DNA of 10,000 nt from Thiobacillus sp. (lineage in GTDB: Bacteria > Pseudomonadota > Gammaproteobacteria > Burkholderiales > Thiobacillaceae), in NCBI GenBank assembly GCA_020217265.1, contig JAIWOS010000080.1, positions 1 to 10,000 of the forward strand. Direction: 5' to 3'. The notes under the pieces are model-generated. The model saw only the letters and a program-made list of their open reading frames with translations. It ran no database searches and was not told the DNA's origin. Shown one piece after another: positions 1-7,215 of this stretch. Each line of letters opens with the position of its first letter. Position 1 is the stretch's first letter. The translations under genes and the position numbers were made by a program.

Positions 1-639
1 CACGCCCTGCGCGGCGGGCTTGCCGGGCGCGGCGGGTTTGGCTTCCGTGGCCGGCTTGGCCTCGGCGGCCGGCTTGGCCACCGGCGGCTGCGGCGCAGTG
101 GCGACGACCGCCGGCTTGGTGCCAGGTTTGCGCGGCTGGCCGCCGGTGATGTCCTTGATCAGCGCGAGCTTGGTCTGCGCGGCGGTGTTCTTGCTGTCGA
201 GCGCGAGCGCCTTGTCGTAGGCGATAGAGGCCATCTTGGCGTAGATGTCGCCGAGGTTTTCGTGCGCGGTGGCGTAGCTGGGGTGGGTGCGGATCGCCTG
301 TTCGAGCGCGTTTTTCGCAGCTTCGTACTTGCCCTGCGAGGCGTACAGCACGGCCAGGTTGTTGTACGGCTCGGGCAGTTCGGGGTAGTCCTCGGTGAGG
401 CTGGTGAAAATGCCGATGGCGTCGTTGGTCTTGCCCTGGTCGGCCAGGATTAGGCCCTTGAGGAAGCGCGCCTGCGCGTCCTTGGGGTTTTTGGCGAGAT
501 AGCTGTCGGCGCGGGCGAGCGCGCCGGCGAGGTCGCCCTTGCGGAACAACTGATTGATATCCTGAACGTCGCCTGCCAGGGCAGGGGCGGTGGCAGCCAG
601 ACAGAGCGCGAGTACGGCGAAGAGGCGGGGCAGGGCCAT
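1..639 (-). CDS. Exported TPR-repeat protein, C-terminus beyond window
   Basis: The minus-strand frame is open for 213 codons from the ATG at 639 to the window edge, so the protein is partial at its C-terminus. Residues 1-22 form a Sec signal peptide (Arg5, hydrophobic core, APALA then Gly23), so it should act in the periplasm or envelope. Residues 24-155 hold about four tetratricopeptide units. Typical helix-pair patterns are [20 protein letters not shown] (33-52) and [20 protein letters not shown] (91-110), with prolines closing units at 52, 86 and 120. From residue 167 the chain becomes a linker rich in Ala, Pro and Lys, with imperfect [12 protein letters not shown] copies. TPRs bind other proteins; no enzymatic motif is visible. 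No clear Shine-Dalgarno precedes the ATG. It is divergent from cysS. From memory, betaproteobacteria often have peptidyl-prolyl isomerase genes next to such a gene, but that lies outside the window. The TPR assignment is secure; the partner is unknown. Confidence 0.85.
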   Translation of the reverse strand, partial: MALPRLFAVLALCLAATAPALAGDVQDINQLFRKGDLAGALARADSYLAKNPKDAQARFLKGLILADQGKTNDAIGIFTSLTEDYPELPEPYNNLAVLYASQGKYEAAKNALEQAIRTHPSYATAHENLGDIYAKMASIAYDKALALDSKNTAAQTKLALIKDITGGQPRKPGTKPAVVATAPQPPVAKPAAEAKPATEAKPAAPGKPAAQGV

Positions 640-761
640 GTGATATGCTCGGTTGGTCACGGAAGCAGGCATTTTATCAGGCCGTTGAGTATATCGTCCG
701 GGTCGGGGCGGCCGGACCCTTGCGATTTCCATCCCCGTCGTTTCGCTTCGATTCCCGCATC
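640..761. promoter_or_regulatory. Divergent intergenic region between TPR gene and cysS
   Basis: These 122 bp must carry the promoters of both diverging genes. The best candidate is a minus-strand -10 element TAAAAT at 671-676, about 32 bp upstream of the TPR-protein ATG, but no convincing -35 hexamer lies 16-18 bp further upstream. On the plus strand, TATATC at 690-695 is a weak -10-like match, also without a -35. Two mutually exclusive short hairpins are possible in the cysS leader: GTCCGG (696-701) with CCGGAC (712-717), and GGGTC (700-704) with GACCC (715-719). Neither is followed by a T tract, so they are not terminators. The functional assignment is inference. Confidence 0.35.
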
Positions 762-2129
<1,368 letters not shown>

Positions 2130-2144
2130 TTTCAAGGCCGCAAA

Positions 2145-2177
2145 CAAAACGGGGACGGCCAAGCCGTCCCCGTTTTG
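2145..2177. terminator. Bidirectional intrinsic terminator
   Basis: The left arm 2145-2159 (CAAAACGGGGACGGC) and right arm 2163-2177 (GCCGTCCCCGTTTTG) are perfectly complementary over 15 bp, with a 3-nt loop. The stem has a GC-rich core and each strand ends in a TTTTG run, so it can stop transcription in both directions. It lies 15 bp after the cysS stop and 16 bp beyond the stop of the converging Met-rich gene, which is where a shared terminator belongs. Confidence 0.9.
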
Positions 2178-2193
2178 CTTTGCCTTGCCGGAA

Positions 2194-3066
2194 TTACTTC
2201 GCGGCGGGCGCGGCAGCCGGCGCGGGCTGCGCGTAGTTGGCCGGATTCCACATGTTCATCCAGGCGTTCGGGTCGAAGAAGTTGAACGTGCCAGCGGTGG
2301 CGGGTGCGTTGGCCGGTGCCGCGGTCGTGCCGGCAGCGGCGGGCTGGGCGGCGCCCTGGGTCGCCATGCCCATCCAGGCGTTCGGGTCGAAGAAGTTGAA
2401 GGTCGCGGGCGCAGCGGCGCCAGCAGCGGTGTAGCTGGCCGGGTTCATCCAGGTGCCCCAGCTGCCGTAGGTGGCGGGGTTCATCGAGGCGTTCATCCAG
2501 CCGGTGTAGGTGGCCGGGTTCATCGGCGCCATGGCGAGCTGCCACAGACGCGGGTCCATCGGGGCCATCATCCACTTCATGTACATGCCGGGGTTCATGG
2601 ACTGCATCATCATGTTCCACATGTTGGGGTCCATCGGCATCATCATCCAGCGCATCATCTTGCCGGGGTCGGCGAACTGGGTCATCAGCGCGGTGTAGAA
2701 GTTGGGGTCCATCGAGGCCGCCATCCACTTCATGTACATGTTGGGGTCGGCGAACTGCATGTAGTTGTTGAGCGAACGGGGGTCCATCATCGAACCCATC
2801 ATGCGGTACCAGTTGCCCGGTTCCATCATGTTCACGCCCATCTGGGTGTAGAAGCCGGGTTCGGTCACGGCGTTGGCCCAGGGCACGAACACCTTGGGAT
2901 CACGGTAGGCCGACGCGTTGCGGGTGAAATCGGTCATGCGCTCGAGCCACTGGGCGCTGGTTTGCGGCGTGGTGGGCTGGGCGGCGGGAGCGGGAGCGGT
3001 GCCGTTGGCGTAGGCTGCGGCGCTGCCCAGAAGACCGAGGGCGAGGACGATCGATTTCACTTTCAT
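2194..3066 (-). CDS. Exported Met-rich tandem-repeat protein, unknown function
   Basis: The product has 290 residues. Residues 1-20 are a Sec signal peptide (MKVKS, hydrophobic core, AYA then Asn21), so the mature protein is periplasmic or outside the cell. Residues 21-37 are an Ala/Pro/Thr spacer, and 38-55 (AQWLERMTDFTRNASAYR) look helical. From 57 to about 212 the chain is roughly twelve copies of a 12-13-residue unit, approximately P-x-x-[YWF]-x-x-x-M-x-x-x-M-[DN]. About 34 of 140 residues are Met, with many Trp and Tyr and almost no Cys or His. The C-terminus has two copies of TFNFFDPNAWM (222-232 and 260-270) separated by Ala/Pro linker. Start ATG 3066 has an AAGGAG at 3073-3078 and a good sigma-70-type promoter. 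It is monocistronic. I do not recognise a family. A thioether metal-binding, membrane-surface or structural coat role is speculation. Confidence 0.88.
   Translation of the reverse strand: MKVKSIVLALGLLGSAAAYANGTAPAPAAQPTTPQTSAQWLERMTDFTRNASAYRDPKVFVPWANAVTEPGFYTQMGVNMMEPGNWYRMMGSMMDPRSLNNYMQFADPNMYMKWMAASMDPNFYTALMTQFADPGKMMRWMMMPMDPNMWNMMMQSMNPGMYMKWMMAPMDPRLWQLAMAPMNPATYTGWMNASMNPATYGSWGTWMNPASYTAAGAAAPATFNFFDPNAWMGMATQGAAQPAAAGTTAAPANAPATAGTFNFFDPNAWMNMWNPANYAQPAPAAAPAAK
2257..2400 (-). repeat. Exact 30-bp direct repeat inside the Met-rich gene
   Basis: Positions 2257-2286 and 2371-2400 are identical over 30 bp, offset by 114 bp (38 codons, in frame). They encode the two copies of FNFFDPNAWM near the C-terminus. 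Exact identity at the DNA level suggests recent duplication, gene conversion or strong constraint. The spacer between them encodes Ala/Pro/Thr-rich linker. Confidence 0.9.
2431..2898 (-). repeat. Coding tandem repeats of 12-13 residues
   Basis: This stretch encodes residues 57-212 of the Met-rich protein. Reading from each Pro, successive units include PGFYTQMGVNMME, PGNWYRMMGSMMD, PNMYMKWMAASMD, PNFYTALMTQFAD, PGKMMRWMMMPMD, PGMYMKWMMAPMD, PRLWQLAMAPMN and PATYTGWMNASMN. Spacing is 12 or 13 residues throughout, with Pro at the start, an aromatic residue near position 4 and Asp or Asn at the end. Some DNA is also nearly repeated: a 19-bp segment recurs exactly at 2569-2587 and 2722-2740. Most units have diverged, so the array is not freshly amplified. 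Confidence 0.85.
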
Positions 3067-3072
3067 GGGTTT

Positions 3073-3078
3073 CTCCTT
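3073..3078 (-). promoter_or_regulatory. Strong Shine-Dalgarno of the Met-rich gene
   Basis: The minus strand reads AAGGAG here, six bases upstream of the ATG at 3066. It fixes the start and suggests efficient translation; several neighbouring genes lack such a site. Confidence 0.85.
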
Positions 3079-3145
3079 GCAGTTGCGTTGTGGGTGGGGA
3101 AAACGTGAATGAATAAGCGGCGCAGAAACAAGATGCGCAGGTCTA

Positions 3146-3175
3146 ATTATTTTGCTTATATCAGTATATTGTCAA
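3146..3175 (-). promoter_or_regulatory. Sigma-70-type promoter of the Met-rich gene
   Basis: On the minus strand, a perfect -35 TTGACA (plus 3170-3175) is followed after 18 bp by AATAAT (plus 3146-3151), a five-of-six match to the -10 consensus. The segment is markedly AT-rich compared with its surroundings. Transcription would begin near 3139, giving a 5' leader of about 70 nt before the ATG at 3066. This is the clearest promoter in the window. Confidence 0.7.
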
Positions 3176-3219
3176 TGTCTGATATTTGGTTTTGACGACG
3201 CTCGCCTGATAATTCGAGC

Positions 3220-3672
3220 ATGAAACCGAATCATTTCCTTTATCTCGGCGCCGAGAACTGGGTGCATCCCGCATGGCTGCGAGATTTCTATCCCGAGGGG
3301 CTCCCCGAAGACTGGCTGTTGTCGTATTACAACACTCAATTCCAGACGGTTTATCTGCCTGCCGCCGTCTGGCGACAGGCACGTCCGGAAACCTGGACGC
3401 AGTGGTTGTACGACACCCAGGAAGGCTTTGTCTTCATTGTGGAAGCGAGTCCGGATTCGGCTTTGCCGGCTTCGGAGCGCGTGCGTGTGGCGACGGCCGC
3501 GTGGCAGACGGCGCACGTGTGGTGGCTCGACGAATCTGCCGACCTGCGGGCCTTGTCGCGGCGCATCCGGGAGCACGCGGCGACGGGTGAAGAACTGTTC
3601 ATCCTCAGCCGCGTGGGCGATCTCGCCCTGCTACAGCAGGTCAAGGCGCTGCGCGAGGTGCTGGGTTACTGA
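3220..3672 (+). CDS. Small DUF72-like protein (N-terminal part only)
   Basis: The product has 150 residues with no signal peptide or membrane segment, so it is probably cytoplasmic. The first 75 residues resemble the start of DUF72 (YecE-like) TIM-barrel proteins: LYLGAENWVHPAWLRDFYPE (7-26) recalls their opening G-T-S-G-W-x-Y-x-x-W...FYP pattern, followed by a tyrosine pair and TVYLPAAVW, then a WxxW-like segment and FVFIVEAS, like their F-x-F-x-x-K stretch. DUF72 proteins are usually 240-300 residues, so at least half the barrel is missing, yet the reading frame is clean and ends normally. The canonical GTSGW is altered to GAENW. The last 60 residues are Ala/Leu/Arg-rich and probably helical. 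There is no clear Shine-Dalgarno; a GATAAT at 3208-3213 lies just upstream. It ends 50 bp before mlaF with no terminator between. The DUF72 relation is from memory of the family pattern and needs a profile search. Confidence 0.7.
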   Translation: MKPNHFLYLGAENWVHPAWLRDFYPEGLPEDWLLSYYNTQFQTVYLPAAVWRQARPETWTQWLYDTQEGFVFIVEASPDSALPASERVRVATAAWQTAHVWWLDESADLRALSRRIREHAATGEELFILSRVGDLALLQQVKALREVLGY

Positions 3673-3722
3673 AACCGGGAAAAACGGCCGGACGGCAACG
3701 GGAAACCGCCAGCTTCGGTAAA

Positions 3723-4568
3723 ATGGCGGCTCAACAACAATTCAGGTTCGATTCCTTGCATCCCGACAATCTGGTCGAAATCGCAGGTGTCGCATTTGGC
3801 TACGGTGCCCGGCCGGTTTTGAAGGGTATCAACCTGACCGCCCGCCGGGGCCAGGTGGTGGCCATCATGGGCAGCAGCGGTTGCGGCAAAACCACACTTT
3901 TGCGCCTGATCGGCGGGCAGATCAAACCCGACGAGGGGACGGTGCGCGTGGCCGGCGAATCGGTCGGCGAGCTCGATCAGGCCGGCCTTTACCGCCTGCG
4001 GCGCAAGATGGGCATGCTGTTCCAGTTCGGCGCGCTGTTCACCGACATGTCGGTGTTCGACAACGTGGCGTTCCAGTTGCGCGAGCACACCGATCTGCCC
4101 GAAGACGCGATCCGCGACCTGGTGCTGATGAAGCTCAACGCCGTCGGCCTGCGCGGCGCGGCTCAGCTGATGCCGGCGGAACTCTCGGGCGGCATGGCGC
4201 GGCGCGTGGCGCTGGCGCGCGCGATCGCCCTCGACCCCATGCTGGTGATGTACGACGAGCCCTTTGCCGGCCTCGATCCGATTTCGCTGGGGGTGACCGG
4301 CAATCTCATCCGCCGGCTCACCGACACGCTCGGCCTGACCTCGCTGCTGGTGACGCACGACGTGCAGGAATCGCTGAAGATCGTCGACTACGTCTATTTC
4401 GTGTCCGAGGGCGTGATCGTCGCCGAGGGCACGGCCGAGGAGATCAAGGCGTCCGGCCTGCCCTACGTGCACCAGTTCGTGCATGGCGAGGCCGACGGCC
4501 CAGTGCCCTTCCACTATCCGGCGCCCCCCTACGCGGCCGACCTGGGGCTGGAGGTGCGGCGTGCTTAG
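3723..4568 (+). CDS. mlaF: Mla phospholipid transporter ATP-binding protein MlaF
   Basis: This is the ATPase of the MlaFEDB complex, which moves phospholipids between the inner membrane and the periplasmic carrier MlaC to keep the outer membrane asymmetric. Counting from ATG 3723 (281 residues), Walker A is GSSGCGKT at 50-57, the Q-loop is in [20 protein letters not shown], the signature is LSGGM at 154-158, Walker B is LVMYDE at 174-179 and the switch His is 212. The C-terminal tail [17 protein letters not shown] is the MlaF extension that I recall as packing on the partner subunit. The start is uncertain. ATG 3723 has no Shine-Dalgarno and overlaps a TAAAAT. TTG 3756, preceded by AGG at 3744-3746, gives 270 residues, about the E. 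coli length. The gene overlaps mlaE by 8 bp. Confidence 0.95.
   Translation: MAAQQQFRFDSLHPDNLVEIAGVAFGYGARPVLKGINLTARRGQVVAIMGSSGCGKTTLLRLIGGQIKPDEGTVRVAGESVGELDQAGLYRLRRKMGMLFQFGALFTDMSVFDNVAFQLREHTDLPEDAIRDLVLMKLNAVGLRGAAQLMPAELSGGMARRVALARAIALDPMLVMYDEPFAGLDPISLGVTGNLIRRLTDTLGLTSLLVTHDVQESLKIVDYVYFVSEGVIVAEGTAEEIKASGLPYVHQFVHGEADGPVPFHYPAPPYAADLGLEVRRA
4550..4554 (+). promoter_or_regulatory. Shine-Dalgarno that sets the GTG start of mlaE
   Basis: GGAGG lies six bases upstream of GTG 4561, inside the end of mlaF. It favours this GTG over the in-frame upstream ATG at 4483, which has no such site and would add 26 residues not expected for MlaE. Confidence 0.8.
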
Positions 4569-5349
4569 GCGGGCGATCGAGAATCTCGGCAACCGCACCA
4601 TTCAGGGGGTGTGGCGGATGGGGTTCGCCACGCGCTTCTTCCTCGCGGTCTTGCTGCATTCGGGCACGGCGTTCCGCCGTTTCGGACTCACCATCCGCGA
4701 AATGTATTTCAGCGGCGTGCTCTCGCTCATCATCATCCTGGTGTCGGGGCTGTTCGTCGGCATGGTGCTCGGGCTGCAAGGCTATGAAACGCTCCAGACC
4801 TACGGCTCCGAGGAGGCGCTGGGCATCCTGGTGGCGTTGTCGCTGGTGCGTGAGCTCGGCCCGGTGGTGGCGGCGCTCCTGTTCGCCAGCCGTGCCGGCA
4901 GCGCCATCACGGCGGAAATCGGGCTCATGAAAGCGACCGAGCAGCTCTCCGCGATGGAAATGATGGCGGTCGATCCGATCGCCCGGGTGGTGGCGCCGCG
5001 CTTCTGGGCGGGGGTGTTCTCGATGCCGCTCCTGGCGGCGCTGTTTTCCGCCATGGGCGTGTTCGGCGGCTATCTGGTCGGCGTGCAGCTCATCGGCGTG
5101 GACGAAGGCTCGTTCTGGTCGCAGATGCAAAGCGCGGTCGATTTCGAGCAGGACATTTTGAACGGCGTGATCAAGAGCGTGGTGTTCGGCGTGGCCATTA
5201 CGGCCATCGCGCTGTTCGAAGGTTACGACGCGCCGCCCACCGCCGAGGGCGTGTCCGGCGCCACCACCCGCACCGTGGTGACGTCCAGTCTCGCCGTGCT
5301 GGCGCTGGATTTCGTCTTGACTGCATTCATGTTTCGGGGACTCAACTAA
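4561..5349 (+). CDS. mlaE: Mla phospholipid transporter permease MlaE
   Basis: This inner-membrane permease forms the dimeric core of MlaFEDB and carries lipid between MlaD and the bilayer. The start is GTG 4561, giving 262 residues, close to the 260 of E. coli MlaE. An amphipathic N-terminal helix (residues about 5-40) is followed by hydrophobic segments near 51-73, 86-112, 145-175, 201-219 and 238-258. The family motif [17 protein letters not shown] (119-135) lies on the cytoplasmic side, where it would contact the ATPase. [13 protein letters not shown] (63-75) is also typical. It overlaps mlaF by 8 bp, and mlaD begins at the next base after its stop, so the three genes are very likely cotranscribed and translationally coupled. 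No key residue appears to be missing. Confidence 0.96.
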   Translation: MLRRAIENLGNRTIQGVWRMGFATRFFLAVLLHSGTAFRRFGLTIREMYFSGVLSLIIILVSGLFVGMVLGLQGYETLQTYGSEEALGILVALSLVRELGPVVAALLFASRAGSAITAEIGLMKATEQLSAMEMMAVDPIARVVAPRFWAGVFSMPLLAALFSAMGVFGGYLVGVQLIGVDEGSFWSQMQSAVDFEQDILNGVIKSVVFGVAITAIALFEGYDAPPTAEGVSGATTRTVVTSSLAVLALDFVLTAFMFRGLN

Positions 5350-5817
5350 ATGAACAAGACCGTGCTCGATCTCTGGGTCGGGATATTCGTCGTCGCGGGT
5401 ATCGCCGCGTTGCTGTTTCTGGCGCTCAAGGTGGGCAGCATGAATACCGTAAACACGTCCGACAGCTACACGGTACTGGCGCGTTTCGAGAACATCGGCG
5501 GGCTCAAGGTGCGGGCGCCGGTGAAGAGCGCCGGCGTGGTCGTCGGCCGGGTGTCGGATATCCGTTTCGACAATGAACGCTATGAGGCCGCCGTGACGCT
5601 TCGGCTGGATAAGCGCTATGCTTTCCCCAAGGATTCCTCGGCTGCAATCCTGACGTCGGGCCTGCTGGGCGAGCAGTATGTCGGCCTCAGCGCGGGCGGG
5701 GACAGCGTTAAATTGAAGCAAGGTGACCGTATCCTGATCACCCAGGATGCGGTGGTACTGGAAAACCTGATCGGACAGTTTCTCTACGGCAAGGCTCAAG
5801 AAGGAGCGCCCCAATGA
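5350..5817 (+). CDS. mlaD: Mla transporter MCE-domain subunit MlaD
   Basis: MlaD is anchored in the inner membrane by one N-terminal helix (about residues 7-27). It forms a periplasmic hexameric ring whose central pore passes phospholipids between MlaE and MlaC. The product has 155 residues. The MCE domain spans about 39-117, with YTVLARFENIGGLKVRAPVK (40-59), GVVVGRVSDI and GLLGEQYVGLSAGG (104-117). LENLIGQFLYG near the end matches the C-terminal helix that lines the ring. E. coli MlaD is longer (about 183 residues), mainly through a low-complexity tail absent here, so the short length is not a sign of damage. The stop TGA overlaps the ATG of the TolC-like gene by 4 bp. Confidence 0.95.
   Translation: MNKTVLDLWVGIFVVAGIAALLFLALKVGSMNTVNTSDSYTVLARFENIGGLKVRAPVKSAGVVVGRVSDIRFDNERYEAAVTLRLDKRYAFPKDSSAAILTSGLLGEQYVGLSAGGDSVKLKQGDRILITQDAVVLENLIGQFLYGKAQEGAPQ
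5801..5806 (+). promoter_or_regulatory. Shine-Dalgarno of the TolC-like gene inside mlaD
   Basis: AAGGAG lies seven bases before ATG 5814 and within the last codons of mlaD. It is one of the strongest ribosome sites in the operon, so the TolC-like protein should be made efficiently along with MlaD. Confidence 0.8.
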
Positions 5818-7172
5818 ACATGAACGTGCTTACACATACTTTACTGGCCGTGGGCCTGATCGCCGCGCTGCCGGCGCAGGCGGACACCGTGACGCTGCAG
5901 CAGGCGGTGGAAATGAGCCTCGCGGCCGATCCGCGCATCAAGGAACGCGAGCAGGTCATTGAAGCCGCGCGTGCGATGGTGCGCGAAGTGAAAGGCAACG
6001 CCGGCTGGCGTGTCAGCGCCAATGCCTTCATCGGGCTTGCACCTGAGGTGGATGGCGGGTTCTACCAGGGCGGCGCGTTTTCCGGCACGACCCCGCGTAC
6101 TGACGGCGACAAGATCCACGGCATTTCAGACTGGACGCACCTGGATTTCGCACTGATCAAGCCGCTGTACACCTTCGGCAAGGTCGAGCGCTACGGCGAC
6201 GCAGCGCAGGGCAACGTCGATCTCAAGCAGGGCGAACTCAAGCAGACGCGCGCCGACATCGCCTACGACACCAAGCGCGCCTATTTCGGCTATCTGGCGG
6301 CACGCGACGCACGCGGATTCCTGGAAGACATGCAGCAGCGTGTCAACCAGGCGATCGCCACGGTCGAGCGCAACCTCAAGGAAGAAAATGGCGAGGCGCG
6401 TCAGTCCGATTTGTTCGCCCTGCAGACCGCCAAGGGCCTGCTGGCCAAATACGTGCACCAGGCGCGCGCAATCGAGAAAATCAGCCTTGACGGCCTCAAG
6501 GTGCTGACGGGCGCGGGACTGAAATCCGATTTGCAGGTGGCGGATAGCCGCATCGAGCCGGTTGCCTTTCCGCAGGTCGACCTCGCCGAATTCCAGGCGC
6601 GCGCGCTGCAGGACCGGCCGGAGATGCAGCAGCTCGAAGCCGGTCTGCGCGCTCGCCGCGCGCTGGTCGCGGCGAAGAAGGCCGATCGCATGCCGGATGT
6701 GTATGCCGGCGTGATCGGCCAGTTCAATTACGCCTCGCAGCGCGAGCGTCTGGACAACCCCTACCTCTACGACCCCTTCAATGGTGGCGGGCTCACGCCG
6801 GTGGTCGGCGTGAAATGGGATACGGTGTTCGGCGTGTCCACCGCGCGCGTCGACCAGGCGCAGGCCGAGCTGGAGGCGCTCAATCACAAGAAGGCGTTTG
6901 CCGTCGCGGGCATTCCCTATGAAGTGGGCGAGGCGTACGCCAACGCCCAGGCCAATTTCGACGCGCAGCGCGATCTGGCCGAAGGCGCGGCCGCGGCACG
7001 CCGCTGGATGGTCGCCTCGCTGGCGGACTTTTCCGCCGGCATCGAGACCGCCGACAAGGTGGCCGACGCGATCAAGAACTACGCGCTGATGCAGACCGAA
7101 TACCTGCGCACGGTGAACGACTACAACATGAACGTGGCGCAACTCGCCCGCCTGACCGGTGAACTCAAGTAA
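5814..7172 (+). CDS. TolC-family outer-membrane protein in the mla operon
   Basis: The product has 452 residues. Residues 1-23 are a signal peptide (AQA then Asp24). The mature protein has the two-fold repeat of outer-membrane efflux proteins: VTLQQAVEMSLAADPRIKER (26-45) opens the first half, and LAEFQARALQDRPEMQQLEA (257-276) opens the second, each followed by long Ala/Gln/Glu/Arg-rich helices. The strand-forming segments HLDFALIKPLYTFGK (109-123) and TPVVGVKWDTVF (328-339) fit a trimeric barrel with a periplasmic tunnel. The end (NDYNMNVAQLARLTGEL) is typical of the family. No lipobox is present. Such proteins normally serve as exit ducts for type I secretion or efflux pumps, but no membrane-fusion protein is encoded nearby. 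It lies between mlaD and mlaC, where related bacteria commonly carry mlaA. A role as outer-membrane partner of this Mla system is inference; export for the downstream ABC-2 pair is an alternative. Confidence 0.9.
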   Translation: MNMNVLTHTLLAVGLIAALPAQADTVTLQQAVEMSLAADPRIKEREQVIEAARAMVREVKGNAGWRVSANAFIGLAPEVDGGFYQGGAFSGTTPRTDGDKIHGISDWTHLDFALIKPLYTFGKVERYGDAAQGNVDLKQGELKQTRADIAYDTKRAYFGYLAARDARGFLEDMQQRVNQAIATVERNLKEENGEARQSDLFALQTAKGLLAKYVHQARAIEKISLDGLKVLTGAGLKSDLQVADSRIEPVAFPQVDLAEFQARALQDRPEMQQLEAGLRARRALVAAKKADRMPDVYAGVIGQFNYASQRERLDNPYLYDPFNGGGLTPVVGVKWDTVFGVSTARVDQAQAELEALNHKKAFAVAGIPYEVGEAYANAQANFDAQRDLAEGAAAARRWMVASLADFSAGIETADKVADAIKNYALMQTEYLRTVNDYNMNVAQLARLTGELK

Positions 7173-7215
7173 GGCTTGCGCGTCTACCTATTTTGAATCC
7201 AGAAACAGGAACCCC

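Noticed and set aside
577..639. Possible lipoprotein signal in the TPR protein (LALC at residues 10-13)
   Set aside because: The residue before Cys is Leu rather than Gly/Ala/Ser, and a good signal peptidase I site (ALA then Gly) lies at 20-23.
645..761. N-terminal extension of cysS from ATG 645
   Set aside because: The 39 extra residues precede the usual CysRS start. ATG 762 puts Cys28, HLGH, Cys209, His234 and KMSKS at the standard family positions.
2251..2900. Regular short DNA repeats that could suggest a CRISPR array
   Set aside because: The repeats are in-frame protein-coding units that diverge by codon, have no unique spacers of constant length, and lie in one signal-peptide-bearing gene with no cas genes nearby.
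2185..3108. Long plus-strand open frame of 307 codons, His/Val/Gly-rich, opposite the Met-rich gene
   Set aside because: It is the complement of the Met-rich gene. The minus strand has the signal peptide, Shine-Dalgarno, consensus promoter, regular protein repeat and terminator; the plus frame has none of these.
3673..3722. Possible terminator between the DUF72-like gene and mlaF
   Set aside because: Only a four-base GCCG/CGGC-type pairing is present, with no T tract, so I see no intrinsic terminator and readthrough is possible.
4444..5814. Minus-strand open frame of 456 codons across mlaF-mlaE-mlaD
   Set aside because: It is antisense to three well-identified genes and its translation is His/Arg/Glu-rich low complexity, as expected of shadow frames in GC-rich DNA.
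6126..7142. Minus-strand open frame of 338 codons opposite the TolC-like gene
   Set aside because: It is a shadow frame. The plus-strand frame carries clear TolC-family patterns and a signal peptide, and the antisense product resembles nothing I recognise.
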